DNA of 64,000 nt from Phormidesmis priestleyi Ana. Its GTDB lineage: Bacteria; Cyanobacteriota; Cyanobacteriia; Phormidesmidales; Phormidesmidaceae. The position numbers were made by a program, and so were the translations under genes. This document shows positions 16,340-25,651 of this stretch, piece after piece. How positions within the stretch are numbered: position 1 is the stretch's first letter; each line of letters begins with the position of its first letter. The stretch lies in the NCBI GenBank assembly GCA_001314865.1, contig LJZR01000017.1, positions 51,299 to 115,298 on the forward strand. The letters are read 5' to 3'. The notes beneath the pieces were generated by a model, which was given only the letters and a program-made list of their open reading frames with translations, had not been told where the DNA came from and did not search any database.

Positions 16340-18013
16340 ATGGAATTACTGACTAATCCCTTTTATGAAACAGCTTTTGTCTTACTGGTTTCCGCTGTAG
16401 TTGGGGCAGTGGGTCTATGGTTACGTCAACCATTGATTGTATCTTTTATCGCAGTGGGCATTTTAGTTGGCCCGTCAGCCTTTGGCTGGGTTGCCTCCAG
16501 TGAAGAAATGGAGCTACTCGCAGAGATGGGCATTGCGTTGCTGTTGTTTGTGGTAGGGCTAAAGCTTGACCTGCATTTGATTCGAAGCATGGGAACGGTG
16601 GCTCTCGCGACCGGGTTAGGGCAGGTCGCCTTTACTTCTATCGTGGGTTTTCTGATTTCTTTGCTGTTGGGGCTTGCCCCGCTTACAGCCCTGTATGTTG
16701 CTGTCGCCTTAACCTTTTCTAGCACGATCATTGTGGTTAAGCTTCTTTCGGATAAGCGAGAGATTGATTCTTTGCATGGTCGCATTGCCTTAGGTTTTTT
16801 GATTGTGCAAGATCTAGTTGTAGTGCTGGTGATGATTGCGCTGTCGGCTTTGGGCAGTGATGCCAATCTGTCTGTCGGAGAAACTCTGCTGCAACTGGTG
16901 CTTAAGGGAGGACTGTTGTTGCTGGCAGTGGGGGGGACGATGGCGCTTGTGTTGCCAAAGCTACTTCATCATTTGGCGCGATCGCAAGAATTGCTGCTTG
17001 TTTTTGCGATCGCCTGGGCAGTGGCACTCTCTGCCCTCAGTGAAATTTTAGGATTCAGCGCTGAAGTCGGGGCCTTTCTTGCCGGTATTTCATTAGCCTC
17101 CACCCGCTATCGAGATGCGATCGGATCACGTCTCGTCAGCATCCGAGATTTTCTGCTGCTGTTCTTTTTTGTTGATCTAGGTGCTCACCTTAACTTGCAA
17201 CTGCTGGGCGCGCAGATTGTGCCTGCGCTGGTATTGTCTGTGTTTGTGCTAATTGGTAACCCCACCATTGTCATGGTGATTATGGGCTACATGGGCTATC
17301 GCAAGCGCACCAGTTTACTCTCTGGGTTAACCGTCGCCCAAATTAGCGAGTTTTCACTGATTCTAGCGGCACTCGGACTCAGCCTGGGCCATATTGACGA
17401 AGAAACAGTAGGACTAATCACCCTAGTGGGGCTCATCACCATTGGCGTCTCTACTTATATGATCCTTTACTCCCACCTGCTATATGAATGGCTAGCGCCC
17501 GTACTCAGCATTTTTGAGCGCCGAATTCCCCACCGAGAAGAAGCCGAGGATACTGATTTTTCAGCGACAGGTGCCGATGTCATTGTCTATGGATTGGGTC
17601 GCTATGGTGGCTGGTTGGTGAATAGCCTCAGCAGCAAAGGATTAGTTGTGCATGGTGTAGATTTTGACCCAGAAAATGTGCGGCGTTGGCGGCAGCAAGG
17701 ATTCTCGGTGCATTATGGCGATGCCGAAGATCCGGAATACCCCAGCCACCTTCCCCTCAATACCGTCAAGTGGGTGGTTAGCAGCATTCCGGGTTTGGGC
17801 GTGAATCTTACACTGTTACACGCGCTTAAAAACTATGGCTATCAGGGCAAGCTCGCTGTCACCATCCATAAAGATCACGAAGATGAAGCCATCCAAACCT
17901 CTGGTGTGGATTTGATTTTACGCCCCTTTGTCGATGCGGCAGAACAAGCCGCTGAAGAGCTATCAAAAGATCTAAAGGCTCTAAAAAATCTAAAGGCTCT
18001 AAACCCAGAGTGA
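16340..18013 (+). CDS. CPA2 cation:proton antiporter with TrkA-N domain
   Basis: A 557-residue Kef-type transporter: about 12 membrane helices in the first 390 residues (from FVLLVSAVVGAVGLWLRQP), then a cytosolic NAD-binding TrkA-N domain (VIVYGLGRYGGWL, VVHGVDFDPE, YGDAED). Such proteins exchange K+ or Na+ for protons and are gated by nucleotides or ligands. The 3' end carries a duplicated KALKNLKAL stretch from an 18-bp direct repeat. It stands alone and faces the Crp/Fnr gene. The ion cannot be told from sequence. Confidence 0.9.
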   Translation: MELLTNPFYETAFVLLVSAVVGAVGLWLRQPLIVSFIAVGILVGPSAFGWVASSEEMELLAEMGIALLLFVVGLKLDLHLIRSMGTVALATGLGQVAFTSIVGFLISLLLGLAPLTALYVAVALTFSSTIIVVKLLSDKREIDSLHGRIALGFLIVQDLVVVLVMIALSALGSDANLSVGETLLQLVLKGGLLLLAVGGTMALVLPKLLHHLARSQELLLVFAIAWAVALSALSEILGFSAEVGAFLAGISLASTRYRDAIGSRLVSIRDFLLLFFFVDLGAHLNLQLLGAQIVPALVLSVFVLIGNPTIVMVIMGYMGYRKRTSLLSGLTVAQISEFSLILAALGLSLGHIDEETVGLITLVGLITIGVSTYMILYSHLLYEWLAPVLSIFERRIPHREEAEDTDFSATGADVIVYGLGRYGGWLVNSLSSKGLVVHGVDFDPENVRRWRQQGFSVHYGDAEDPEYPSHLPLNTVKWVVSSIPGLGVNLTLLHALKNYGYQGKLAVTIHKDHEDEAIQTSGVDLILRPFVDAAEQAAEELSKDLKALKNLKALNPE

Positions 18014-18050
18014 ACTGACCGGGGCTCAGTATTTAACTTGTTAGTGTCCA

Positions 18051-18103
18051 CTGGCTTCTGGTCACTGGCTTCTGGTCACTGGCTTCTGGTCACTGGCTTC
18101 TGG
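18051..18103. repeat. 14-bp tandem repeat between convergent genes
   Basis: Nearly four perfect units of CTGGCTTCTGGTCA fill the short gap between the antiporter and the Crp/Fnr gene. Confidence 0.93.
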
Positions 18104-18119
18104 CGACGGATATACCCGA

Positions 18120-18692
18120 TCACTTTGCCAATGACTCGTACACAATGATGCATTTTTTGGGAGAGTAGCCAATCTCCCCACTGCGCTCTAGATCTTGCAT
18201 TAGGCGAGTTACGGTGACGCGGGTGGTGCCAATGGCATCAGCAATATCCTGATGGGTGAGCCGCAGCTGAATTAAGCGTCCCTGATGAATGGGATGACCA
18301 AATTTGAGTGCTAGCCAGCTTAATAACTGCTGCAATCGCTGGGGAATCTGACCCTGGCGAAAGCGAATTAGCTCTTGCATTTGATGCAGGTGCGATCGCA
18401 TAACCTGCTGAAAGTTCCAGCATTGCTCAGGGCTGAGCAGTACCGCCTGCACCTTGGTCAGGCATTCAATTTCACTGGGCTGAATGCACAGAAACGGTTG
18501 GCCAGTCAAATCGCCACTTTCGCAAAAGCCCAACGTAATTTGGGTGCCGTCCTCCGAGAGAGTGAGTAGGCGCACTGCCCCAAATTGAATCTGCCAGAGA
18601 AAATTTGCCTCTAGGGGCAGCATTTCTCGTCGTTTGAAGATATGCACGGGCGGGCGAACCAAGGGATCGGCCGGAGCGATCAAGGGCAACAT
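18120..18692 (-). CDS. Crp/Fnr-family transcription regulator
   Basis: A 190-residue protein with a shortened cyclic-nucleotide-binding-like beta-roll and a C-terminal winged helix. The recognition region LTHQDIADAIGTTRVTVTRL is close to that of NtcA and other cyanobacterial Crp/Fnr regulators. The N-terminal domain lacks the usual cAMP-binding motif and Fnr-type cysteines, so the signal is unknown. A Fur-box-like sequence lies about 90 bases upstream, so its expression may answer to iron; this is inference from a 14/19 match. Confidence 0.88.
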   Translation of the reverse strand: MLPLIAPADPLVRPPVHIFKRREMLPLEANFLWQIQFGAVRLLTLSEDGTQITLGFCESGDLTGQPFLCIQPSEIECLTKVQAVLLSPEQCWNFQQVMRSHLHQMQELIRFRQGQIPQRLQQLLSWLALKFGHPIHQGRLIQLRLTHQDIADAIGTTRVTVTRLMQDLERSGEIGYSPKKCIIVYESLAK

Positions 18693-18778
18693 ACAATCAC
18701 CGAAATAGCGAGCAACAAAGGGCTAATTGGAATGACAAGTCTGCTTTACAGCAAAAATCACCCCTTTTTAACCATAAC

Positions 18779-18797
18779 ATTAATGATAATGATTCTT
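18779..18797. promoter_or_regulatory. Candidate Fur box upstream of the Crp/Fnr gene
   Basis: ATTAATGATAATGATTCTT matches the classical 19-bp Fur consensus at 14 positions. It lies in the 252-bp gap between the Crp/Fnr gene (start 18692) and the convergent end of the hydrolase gene, so it can only serve the Crp/Fnr gene. Confidence 0.5.
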
Positions 18798-18867
18798 AAC
18801 TAGGTTAGCCATAATGACGTTTGCCGTTGCTCGGCTAGCCTCTAAGCAGTTAACTATTAGCGCTGCC

Positions 18868-18913
18868 TAGCTAGGTCAGTGCTAGGGTCAGTGCTAGGTC
18901 AGTGCTAGGTCAA
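18868..18913. repeat. 11- to 12-bp tandem repeat
   Basis: Four imperfect units of CTAGGTCAGTG, followed at 18916-18929 by the perfect palindrome TGAGATTAATCTCA. Function unknown. Confidence 0.85.
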
Positions 18914-18944
18914 TTTGAGATTAATCTCAGACCAATCTCAGCTA

Positions 18945-19817
18945 TCAATGCGCTAAAAAGCTCAGCAGGCTAGAGGAGAACTTATCAGGCGCGTCTTGCT
19001 GTATCCAATGAGAAGCCCCAGCTATTCCTTGAAAGAGAGCGCCGGGAATCTCTTGCGCGAGCTGCCGTCCGTCTGCTGCTTTTTGCCAAGGATCATCTAG
19101 CCCCCACAAAATCAGCGTTGGCGCAGAAATATCACCATGACGATCAACAAGCGCCATAGTCTGATTAACATTGAGGGCCGAGGCATTTCGCAGTAAGCTC
19201 AGCTTGCCTTCCTCACTCTGCCAAGGCGCGATCATCCCTTGCCGAAAATCTAGCGTCAGTCGGCGCTTATCTGACAGGCCCAACGCCAAACTTTCCTCTA
19301 AGGCTTCTACCAAATCAGAAACCGGACGAGGTTTCCAACGCAGCGGATGGCCAAAATCGAGCATGTCATCATCGAATCGGTCGTAGCAAACTGAATTGCT
19401 GATAACTAAGCGATTAACGCGTTGGGCATGTTCAATCGCTAAGATCAAGGCAACTGCGCCACCAGTATCATGGCCGACGACATCTACCCTATGAAGCGCA
19501 AGGCTGTCTAAAAGCGTCAGTACCATACGAGCTTGGTCTTGAAAGGAGCGATCAAATCGATCTCTTTTATCTGACCAGCCATGACCGAGAAAGTCAGGCG
19601 CAATGACTCGGTAACCCGCAGCGACCAAGGGCGGAATAATGTCGTGATAAAGATAGCCCCAAGTCGGAATACCGTGCATTAACAGAACGGTGCCATGCTG
19701 AGCTTGCCCAACATCAATATATCGAATCGTGACGGCAATATGGGCAGCCGTTCCTTTCGGCAAAACCACTTCTTGCTGCGCAGCCCTAAATGCTGACCAT
19801 GTGTTCCAGTGGTTCAT
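18945..19817 (-). CDS. Alpha/beta hydrolase with Asp nucleophile (haloalkane dehalogenase/epoxide hydrolase-like)
   Basis: A 290-residue alpha/beta hydrolase. HGIPTW (48-53) forms the oxyanion region, VVGHDTGG puts an aspartate (Asp117) at the nucleophile elbow, Asp241/Asp242 lies in LWGLDDPW and His270 in GASHW. An Asp nucleophile is typical of haloalkane dehalogenases and epoxide hydrolases, not of ordinary esterases, which use serine. There is no signal peptide. It is preceded by the TauE-YeiH gene pair with a 156-bp gap containing a tandem array. The substrate is unknown. Confidence 0.85.
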   Translation of the reverse strand: MNHWNTWSAFRAAQQEVVLPKGTAAHIAVTIRYIDVGQAQHGTVLLMHGIPTWGYLYHDIIPPLVAAGYRVIAPDFLGHGWSDKRDRFDRSFQDQARMVLTLLDSLALHRVDVVGHDTGGAVALILAIEHAQRVNRLVISNSVCYDRFDDDMLDFGHPLRWKPRPVSDLVEALEESLALGLSDKRRLTLDFRQGMIAPWQSEEGKLSLLRNASALNVNQTMALVDRHGDISAPTLILWGLDDPWQKAADGRQLAQEIPGALFQGIAGASHWIQQDAPDKFSSSLLSFLAH

Positions 19818-19919
19818 GCGATCGCAATATTTATAAATGTACGAGAGGGTAAGAGAATAAATACATGAGAAAATACATGAAAGTCAATGGTCATTCTTTT
19901 GAGGTAGCCACATCTAAAG

Positions 19920-19987
19920 CCCAGACTAAAGTCCAGACTAAAGTCCAGACTAAAGTCCAGACTAAAGTCCAGACTAAAGTCCAGACT
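19920..19987. repeat. 12-bp tandem repeat across the YeiH stop codon
   Basis: Between five and six units of CCAGACTAAAGT. The TAG stop of the YeiH gene (19974-19976) lies inside the array, and the repeats continue downstream of the gene. Confidence 0.94.
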
Positions 19988-21041
19988 GTAACTTGATAAG
20001 GCTAAGGCTTGCCCCAGCCAAAAATATCCAAGACGCTCCGGCCAAATAGAGCGGCCTAACGCCCGTTTTGCTCAGCTTTTGTAGACTGGTTTCAAGCCCC
20101 ATAGCAGCCATTGCAATGCAAAGTAGCCACTGGTTAATGCTCAGCAACAGAATTTTTAAACTGGGCGGCACCACCAAAATACTATTCACCACAACCACCA
20201 ACCCAAAGAGTACAACAAACCAGGGCACCGGAATCTTTATACTCTTCATCCCCGTTGTCGGACGCTGAGTATAGGCAGCCTTAGACTGCCAACCCAACAG
20301 CATTACCAGAGGAATCAAAAGAAGGACTCGCGAGAGTTTGGTAATGGTGGCCAAATCACCACTGGTAGATCCTCGTTGAAAAGCGGTAGCCATCACCTGG
20401 GCCACCTCGTGGATAGATGCGCCGCACCAGATGCCATAGTCTGACGGATTTAAAGTTAGCAGTCCGGCTAGAAGAGGATAAAAAAGCATAGCCAGGGTTC
20501 CAAGGGCTGTGACGATTGCGATCGCATAGGTGACATCTTCTTCTGAGCTTTCAACCACAGCATTGGTCGCAACCACCGCCGAAGCGCCGCAGATAGAGGT
20601 GCCTGCCGCAATCAGCAGCGTGAGCCTGGGGTTAATCTGCAAATAGCGTCCCAGCCAGCAGGTGAGGTAAAAAGTACTCACTGAACTAATCACAACAATC
20701 CCTAACCCCGCTGGGCCAACAGCCAGCACATCGTCAAAACTCAGCCGCAGCCCCAGCAAAATCACAGCCAGTCGCAAAATTCGCTTCATTGCAAACTGAA
20801 TACCGGGACGATAGTTCGCCCGAATCGGAACCACTTGCCGCCAGCCAATGCCCAGTAACACAGCCAACAAGAGCGGATTTAGCGCCCCGACGCCCAGTAT
20901 TCGGCTCAACCCAATGGAGATGCCCGCCATTAGCCCGGTGAGTAGCAAACCCGGCAGGATAGAGAATTTTGCAGTTGTTTGGCTTGAGGCGATCGCATCA
21001 GGAGGGACTTGGGAATCTCTAGGCTTTGCAGGTATTTTCAT
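19974..21041 (-). CDS. YeiH/UPF0324 family membrane protein, putative sulfate/sulfite exporter
   Basis: About ten membrane helices and the family signatures GALNPLLLAVLLGIGWRQ, LRLAVILLGLRL, GTSICGASA and CGASIHEVAQV. The family has been proposed to export oxidised sulfur anions, with weak experimental support. The open frame reaches 21095 through a TTG; the ATG at 21041 (MKIPAKPRDS) is preferred because it avoids running against the stop of the TauE gene. It follows the TauE/SafE gene in the same direction, so the two probably form one operon. The stop codon sits within a tandem array. Confidence 0.85.
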   Translation of the reverse strand: MKIPAKPRDSQVPPDAIASSQTTAKFSILPGLLLTGLMAGISIGLSRILGVGALNPLLLAVLLGIGWRQVVPIRANYRPGIQFAMKRILRLAVILLGLRLSFDDVLAVGPAGLGIVVISSVSTFYLTCWLGRYLQINPRLTLLIAAGTSICGASAVVATNAVVESSEEDVTYAIAIVTALGTLAMLFYPLLAGLLTLNPSDYGIWCGASIHEVAQVMATAFQRGSTSGDLATITKLSRVLLLIPLVMLLGWQSKAAYTQRPTTGMKSIKIPVPWFVVLFGLVVVVNSILVVPPSLKILLLSINQWLLCIAMAAMGLETSLQKLSKTGVRPLYLAGASWIFLAGASLSLIKLQSGL

Positions 21042-21098
21042 AATATTTTTTTGACGGGAATTCTCAGAACAAACTTTTTCAGGAACGACCCCCAAGCA

Positions 21099-21821
21099 TT
21101 AGGTCAGTAGTGCCACCGCCGATACTCCCAGCAGCAGACTCAACACAAATCGGCGAAAGAGCCTTTCATTCACCCGCCTAAAACAGAAGCGGCCCAGCAG
21201 CAAACCAACAATCAACGCAGGTACAAACTGAACAAATAGCTGCCAGACCGGTGCCGTAAGCACCCCACTGAGCCCAAACGAAATGAGAGCCATGCCCTGA
21301 GTCAGCGCAAAGAAAACAATAAAGTTAGCGCGATTCGCAGCAGCAAGATTATCTCCAGACATTTCGTACAGCACCACAGGCGGCCCTCCAATGCCGCCTA
21401 AGCCAGTGAGCACACCACTAATTGCCCCAACGCCCAAAGTAAAAGGAAGGGACACAGGAATGAATCGCCGTTTGCCAGCTAGCAACAGCAACAGCACAAA
21501 GGTCAAAATCAGCCCACCGATCATCCGGCGCATTAAAACAGGTTCTAGCAGAGTTAAAAAATGCGCGCCTAAAGGCACCATGGGCACGGCACTGAGCACT
21601 AGAGGCAGTACCTCCGGCCACTGCGTTTTTTTTAGCGCTTCCGGTAGTAGTCCCGCGCCCGCTGTAATCTCTAGCAAAATGACCGCCGCAACCACCGATT
21701 GAGGCGGAAACAACAAACTCAAAGTCGGAACCAAAATCAGGGCTGACCCAAACCCCGCAAAGCCTCGGGTGAAACCGGCGAGAACTACCCACCCTAGGCC
21801 AACTAGCCATTCTGTACCCAT
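21099..21821 (-). CDS. TauE/SafE family anion exporter
   Basis: A 240-residue membrane protein with eight predicted helices and the TauE/SafE duplicated pattern (FAGFGSALILVPTLSLLFPP in the first half, LTGLGGIGGPPVVLY in the second). Members transport sulfite, sulfoacetate or similar organic sulfur compounds. The following YeiH gene has a related proposed role, which supports a sulfur-anion export function for the pair. Confidence 0.88.
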   Translation of the reverse strand: MGTEWLVGLGWVVLAGFTRGFAGFGSALILVPTLSLLFPPQSVVAAVILLEITAGAGLLPEALKKTQWPEVLPLVLSAVPMVPLGAHFLTLLEPVLMRRMIGGLILTFVLLLLLAGKRRFIPVSLPFTLGVGAISGVLTGLGGIGGPPVVLYEMSGDNLAAANRANFIVFFALTQGMALISFGLSGVLTAPVWQLFVQFVPALIVGLLLGRFCFRRVNERLFRRFVLSLLLGVSAVALLT

Positions 21822-21892
21822 GTGGATGTCCTAAAAGAATCATGAATGTATCCATCAAAAAACGGCGCTGAAAACGGGTTCTCTGTCACGGT

Positions 21893-22027
21893 GGCCTGTC
21901 TCAGAACGGCCTGTCTCAAAGCAGCCTGTCTCAAAGCAGCCTGTCTCAAAGCAGCCTGTCTCAAAGCAGCCTGTCTCAAAGCAGCCTGTATCAGAGCGGC
22001 CTGTATCAGAGCGATCTGTATCAGAGC
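21893..22027. repeat. 15-bp tandem repeat, about nine units
   Basis: Units of CCTGTCTCAAAGCAG drifting to CCTGTATCAGAGCGG. Read on the plus strand they give ACLKA/ACIRA pentapeptides inside a 92-codon frame starting at 21846, but no ribosome binding site or homology supports a gene. The remaining sequence to 22377 shows no gene. Confidence 0.9.
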
Positions 22028-22377
22028 ATCTTGGGCAAGCGCGTCTAGGCCCAGTGCAAGCGTTCATAGCCCGAATCTTGTTTCTAACCCCATTTTAGAA
22101 AGGTTCACCGAGCACCTCAAGTAGTTAGGTATCCAATCGCACCGTTTGTAGATTGATTTGCTTTATACACCTATAGAAATGAGTAATAGGCAAGTTCGTT
22201 TAAGAACCATAGGCAGATATGCCCATGGTTTAAAATTAAAGACAACATTTTCTCTAACCTCACATACAACGTTGGGTCAGATGATTCAAAAAAGACAACA
22301 GCACATGTAATAAATGAAGTGATGTGCTGGCCCACTCTATTTTTGGCACCAGCAATTTCAGCGGCAGCAGCCTTATT

Positions 22378-23370
22378 TTACGCCCCGCGATTGTGGGGCA
22401 AGTTAAAGTCTATCTCTGGCCCCACAGGTACAATTCCCGTAGGATTAACCATGTCATGGCTTTCGTAGTAGTGATGCTGAATATGGTCAAGATAAACAGT
22501 ATCAGCCACCTTCGGAATTTGATAAAGATCTCGAAGATAGCCCCACAGGTTGGGGTAATCGACAACTCTGTGAAGATTACATTTAAAGTGACCGAAGTAA
22601 ACGGGATCAAATCGTACGAGCGTTGTAAATAAGCGCCAGTCTGCCTCGGTTACCTGATCGCCGGTTAAATAACGATTTTCTGAGAGAATTTCCTCAATCC
22701 AATCAAGGCTCTCAAAGAGTGGCTTAATGGCTTCTTCGTAGGCGTCCTGAGTGGTTGCAAATCCGGCTTTGTAAACGCCGTTATTAACAGTGTGGTAAAC
22801 ACGATCATTAATTTCATTGATGCGATCGCGCAGTGCCTCAGGGTAGTAATCTCCGGGTGCCGCCCCAACTGAGTCAAAAGCACTATTAAACATTCGAATG
22901 ATTTCAGAAGACTCATTATTAACAATGGTTCGAGTTTCTTTATCCCACAAAATGGGCACGGTAACACGCCCCGTATACTTCGAGTCAGCTTGCAAGTACA
23001 CCTCACGTAAAAATTCAGCTTGGTGTATCGGGTCTGCAATAACTCCTGGGCCAGGCTTAAAAGACCAGCCGTTCTCCCCCATGTACCAGTTCACAACCGA
23101 GATATCAATCATCTCTTCTAGCCCCTTCAACGCTCGAAAAATGAGCGCGCGGTGTGCCCACGGACAGGCATAAGAAACATACAGATGATAGCGACCAGGC
23201 TCAGCCTTAAAACCGCCTTGTCCAGCGGGGCCAGCACTGCCATCAGGCGTAACCCAACTCCGAAAGCTAGACTTCTCTCGTTTGAAATGGCCCTCATTTT
23301 CTTCCGTGTCGTACCATTTGTCTTTCCATTCACCGTTAACCAATAAGCCCATGTTGTTAGCGTCGTTCAA
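22378..23370 (-). CDS. yqjG: Glutathionyl-hydroquinone reductase (Xi-class glutathione transferase)
   Basis: A 330-residue enzyme that reduces glutathionyl-hydroquinones (EC 1.8.5.7). The N-terminal thioredoxin fold has SYACPWAHR with catalytic Cys69, and NNESSEIIRM is the glutathione-binding turn; the C-terminal helical domain contains LTGDQVTEADWRLFTTLVRF and the conserved YYESHDMVNPTGIVP-type end. Length and motifs fit the family fully. Single gene with no obvious operon partner; the dienelactone hydrolase gene upstream is 110 bp away on the same strand. Confidence 0.93.
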   Translation of the reverse strand: MNDANNMGLLVNGEWKDKWYDTEENEGHFKREKSSFRSWVTPDGSAGPAGQGGFKAEPGRYHLYVSYACPWAHRALIFRALKGLEEMIDISVVNWYMGENGWSFKPGPGVIADPIHQAEFLREVYLQADSKYTGRVTVPILWDKETRTIVNNESSEIIRMFNSAFDSVGAAPGDYYPEALRDRINEINDRVYHTVNNGVYKAGFATTQDAYEEAIKPLFESLDWIEEILSENRYLTGDQVTEADWRLFTTLVRFDPVYFGHFKCNLHRVVDYPNLWGYLRDLYQIPKVADTVYLDHIQHHYYESHDMVNPTGIVPVGPEIDFNLPHNRGA

Positions 23371-23480
23371 GTACAGCGTTTAAACTTTATCGTTAGCAGA
23401 GCATAGATAGCTCAAATAAACCTCTCTCGACTGACAGAACACGGTTTGCCAACAGTATCTTTTTAGGTGATGCAGCGACC

Positions 23481-24197
23481 TTACGCAAACTGAGCCTGTA
23501 AGAAATCCTGCATCATTTTCCAGCCTCGCTCAGCGCTGAGCGAATTAAAAAACATTCCCGACGCTCTATCCTGAGCCTGAGGATTGGTAAACGCATGAGC
23601 GGTATGACCAAACATATGAATTTGCCAATCTGCTCCGTATTGTGTCAGCTCATCGGCTAAGGCGACTGTTTGCTCACGTGGCGCCAAAGGATCTTCCCAG
23701 CCGTGCAGTACTAGCACCGCCGCTGTAATCTTTGTAGCAGTGGCCAGCGGTGGCGGATCGTAAATACCATGAAAGCTGACCACCGCGCGAATATCTATGC
23801 CTGATCGGGCCAAGTCCAACACGCATTTGCCCCCAAAACAAAAGCCAATAGCGGCTATTTTTTTCTCATCTACCTGGGGCAACTGACGGATCGTTGTAGT
23901 CGCTAGCTGCATATGCTTAAGCAGTAAAGAACGATCATCATTTAGCACGGCCATCAGCGCGCTGGCTGCTTCGGGTGTAGTTGCCCGCTTCCCCTGCCCG
24001 TATATATCAATTGCAAATCCCACATAGCCGAGTTCGGCCAGTAATTCCGCCTTCTGCGTTTCAAAACCAGACTGACCCTTAAAGGTCGGTGCAATCATTA
24101 CGCCCGGTCTTGGCCCAGTCTGTGAAGTATCCCAGCTAATAGTGCCTTCAAATTTACTATTGGCGGCTTCGTACACAATGGGTTCGGTAACTATCAC
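23481..24197 (-). CDS. Dienelactone hydrolase family protein
   Basis: A 238-residue alpha/beta hydrolase with a cysteine nucleophile (IGFCFGGK, Cys120), Asp in HGWEDPLA and His in FGHTAHAF, the Cys-His-Asp triad of dienelactone hydrolases. The start is taken as GTG because AGGAG lies eight bases before it; an in-frame ATG seven codons further upstream has no such site. In cyanobacteria the physiological substrate is not known. Cytoplasmic, single gene. Confidence 0.87.
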   Translation of the reverse strand: MIVTEPIVYEAANSKFEGTISWDTSQTGPRPGVMIAPTFKGQSGFETQKAELLAELGYVGFAIDIYGQGKRATTPEAASALMAVLNDDRSLLLKHMQLATTTIRQLPQVDEKKIAAIGFCFGGKCVLDLARSGIDIRAVVSFHGIYDPPPLATATKITAAVLVLHGWEDPLAPREQTVALADELTQYGADWQIHMFGHTAHAFTNPQAQDRASGMFFNSLSAERGWKMMQDFLQAQFA

Positions 24198-24233
24198 GAG
24201 GGCTCTCCTGAAAGGCAACTCGTCTAGGATATC

Positions 24234-24269
24234 AGAGCGCTCTTCAGAGCACTCTTCAGAGCACTCTTC
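24234..24269. repeat. 12-bp tandem repeat, three units
   Basis: Three units of AGAGCACTCTTC directly upstream of the dienelactone hydrolase gene, in a 345-bp gap (24198-24542) that otherwise shows no gene. Confidence 0.9.
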
Positions 24270-24542
24270 AGCTCAAATTTTTACTGCGTTATCAGCAGTA
24301 GTTTTTTGAGTCATTTTTGAGTTGTTGAGTTGTTTGCGCATCAATGCTACCTTCTCAAAACCAGTCTGATCAGACTTTCAACCTGTCCTTGCAAGCCGTT
24401 TTCAAGAATGCCTAGATAATTGATGAGAGCAGAAAATAAGTAATTAGAAAAGTAAGTAGACAAGTAATTAGAACAAAGTGCTTTACAGTCTGCATAGACT
24501 ACATATTTACGGCCCAAAGATAACTCAGAGAAAAAAAGAGGC

Positions 24543-24574
24543 AAAAAAGCCCACTACTAAAAAAGCAGCGGGCT
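24543..24574 (-). terminator. Rho-independent terminator of isiA
   Basis: On the minus strand an 11-bp stem (AGCCCGCTGCT with AGTAGTGGGCT, three G-U pairs), a T-rich loop of about five bases and a run of Ts. It lies 45-75 bases after the isiA stop. Confidence 0.85.
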
Positions 24575-24616
24575 GTGTGTCTTGAGAGGATATTTGTAAC
24601 AGCTATGTGGTCAGTA

Positions 24617-25651
24617 TTAAGCTGTCGTTGAAGTTGCATCTAGCGCGTCAATTACTCGATTAAAGTCGAAGCCCATTGCACGAAGGGCGTGCCAAAGATG
24701 ACCTTGAAGCATAAAAAACGCTAGAAAAAAGTGAGCATTCGCTAACCAGCAGCGAGCCGTATGTATACCAGGGGGCAGGCTAACGGTATCGGCAAAGTAA
24801 GGCGTAACGCCTAACTTAATCGCCAGTGGAGCACCGTAAAATTCAGGCGGATAGGCTAGTGTATTTACGGCACAGAAGTAGGCAGCGACAAATCCGGCTA
24901 GGGCAATGCCGCCAAGAGAGTAAGACAAAATCGCTTCTCCTGAAAACATGAGAACTCTCTTTGCCCATTTCAACGGGGGGACGAGTATATGCCAAACCCC
25001 GCCCACGATTAATGCAGTACCCACATATACATGGCCACCCACCAGATCTTCTAGACTATTGACGCTGGCAAAATGTGTTTGATAGCCAAATATAACGGTT
25101 GGATCGAGAGTGATATTGGTCACCATTCTGACCTCACCGATAGTGGAATCGTAAAGCCCACCCCATTGAGTTGCCTTGGCGACTAGTGCTAACGCACCAA
25201 CGCCTAAAAACAGGAGGTGATGGCCTAAAATAACGCCGAGCTTGGCAGGATCATCCCATTCAAAATAAAAGCGCCGAGCGGGGCCATTAGCCGCTTTGAG
25301 ATTGCTGTTACCTCTAACTGTGTGAAAAAGTGCGCCAGCACCTAGCACCGCAGAAGAGATTAAATGAATAGAGCCAATCACGAAATACGGATAGGTGTCG
25401 GTAACTGCACCGCCGCTACCAACACCGAGCCCTAAAGTAGCCAAGTGAGGTAGCAGAATCAGCCCTTGCTCACCCATCGGCAGACTAGGGTTAAACTGTG
25501 AAATTTCAAACAGGGTGAACGCCCCCGCCCAAAAAGTGATCAAAGCGGCTTGGGCGACATGGGCAGCAATAAAGAGCCCTGGCATATCGGCAAAGCGGGC
25601 ATTACCCGCCCACCAGTCATATTTTACGGTTGGTTTTCCATACGCTTGCAT
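24617..25651 (-). CDS. isiA: Iron-stress chlorophyll-binding protein IsiA (CP43'/Pcb family)
   Basis: A 344-residue six-helix chlorophyll a antenna of the CP43' family, forming rings around photosystem I or energy-quenching aggregates under iron shortage. It starts [20 protein letters not shown] and has [39 protein letters not shown] and [20 protein letters not shown], all close to IsiA, with many conserved His ligands. The length fits IsiA; the PsaL-like extension of some paralogues is absent. GAGG lies about 13 bases before the ATG. No isiB follows; a strong terminator does, so it is monocistronic. A related Pcb protein is the alternative. Confidence 0.9.
   Translation of the reverse strand: MQAYGKPTVKYDWWAGNARFADMPGLFIAAHVAQAALITFWAGAFTLFEISQFNPSLPMGEQGLILLPHLATLGLGVGSGGAVTDTYPYFVIGSIHLISSAVLGAGALFHTVRGNSNLKAANGPARRFYFEWDDPAKLGVILGHHLLFLGVGALALVAKATQWGGLYDSTIGEVRMVTNITLDPTVIFGYQTHFASVNSLEDLVGGHVYVGTALIVGGVWHILVPPLKWAKRVLMFSGEAILSYSLGGIALAGFVAAYFCAVNTLAYPPEFYGAPLAIKLGVTPYFADTVSLPPGIHTARCWLANAHFFLAFFMLQGHLWHALRAMGFDFNRVIDALDATSTTA

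Noticed and set aside
18916..18929. 14-bp perfect palindrome as a terminator of the hydrolase gene
   Set aside because: The stem is AT-rich, has no loop and no T-run, so it is only noted as a palindrome.
21418..21858. 146-codon minus-strand frame overlapping the TauE gene
   Set aside because: Out-of-frame shadow of the TauE/SafE gene.
22125..22377. Possible tRNA or small RNA between the array and the reductase gene
   Set aside because: No cloverleaf arms or conserved tRNA boxes could be found by eye.
24347..24544. 65-codon minus-strand frame downstream of isiA
   Set aside because: It begins in the isiA terminator, has no ribosome binding site and no similarity to isiB.
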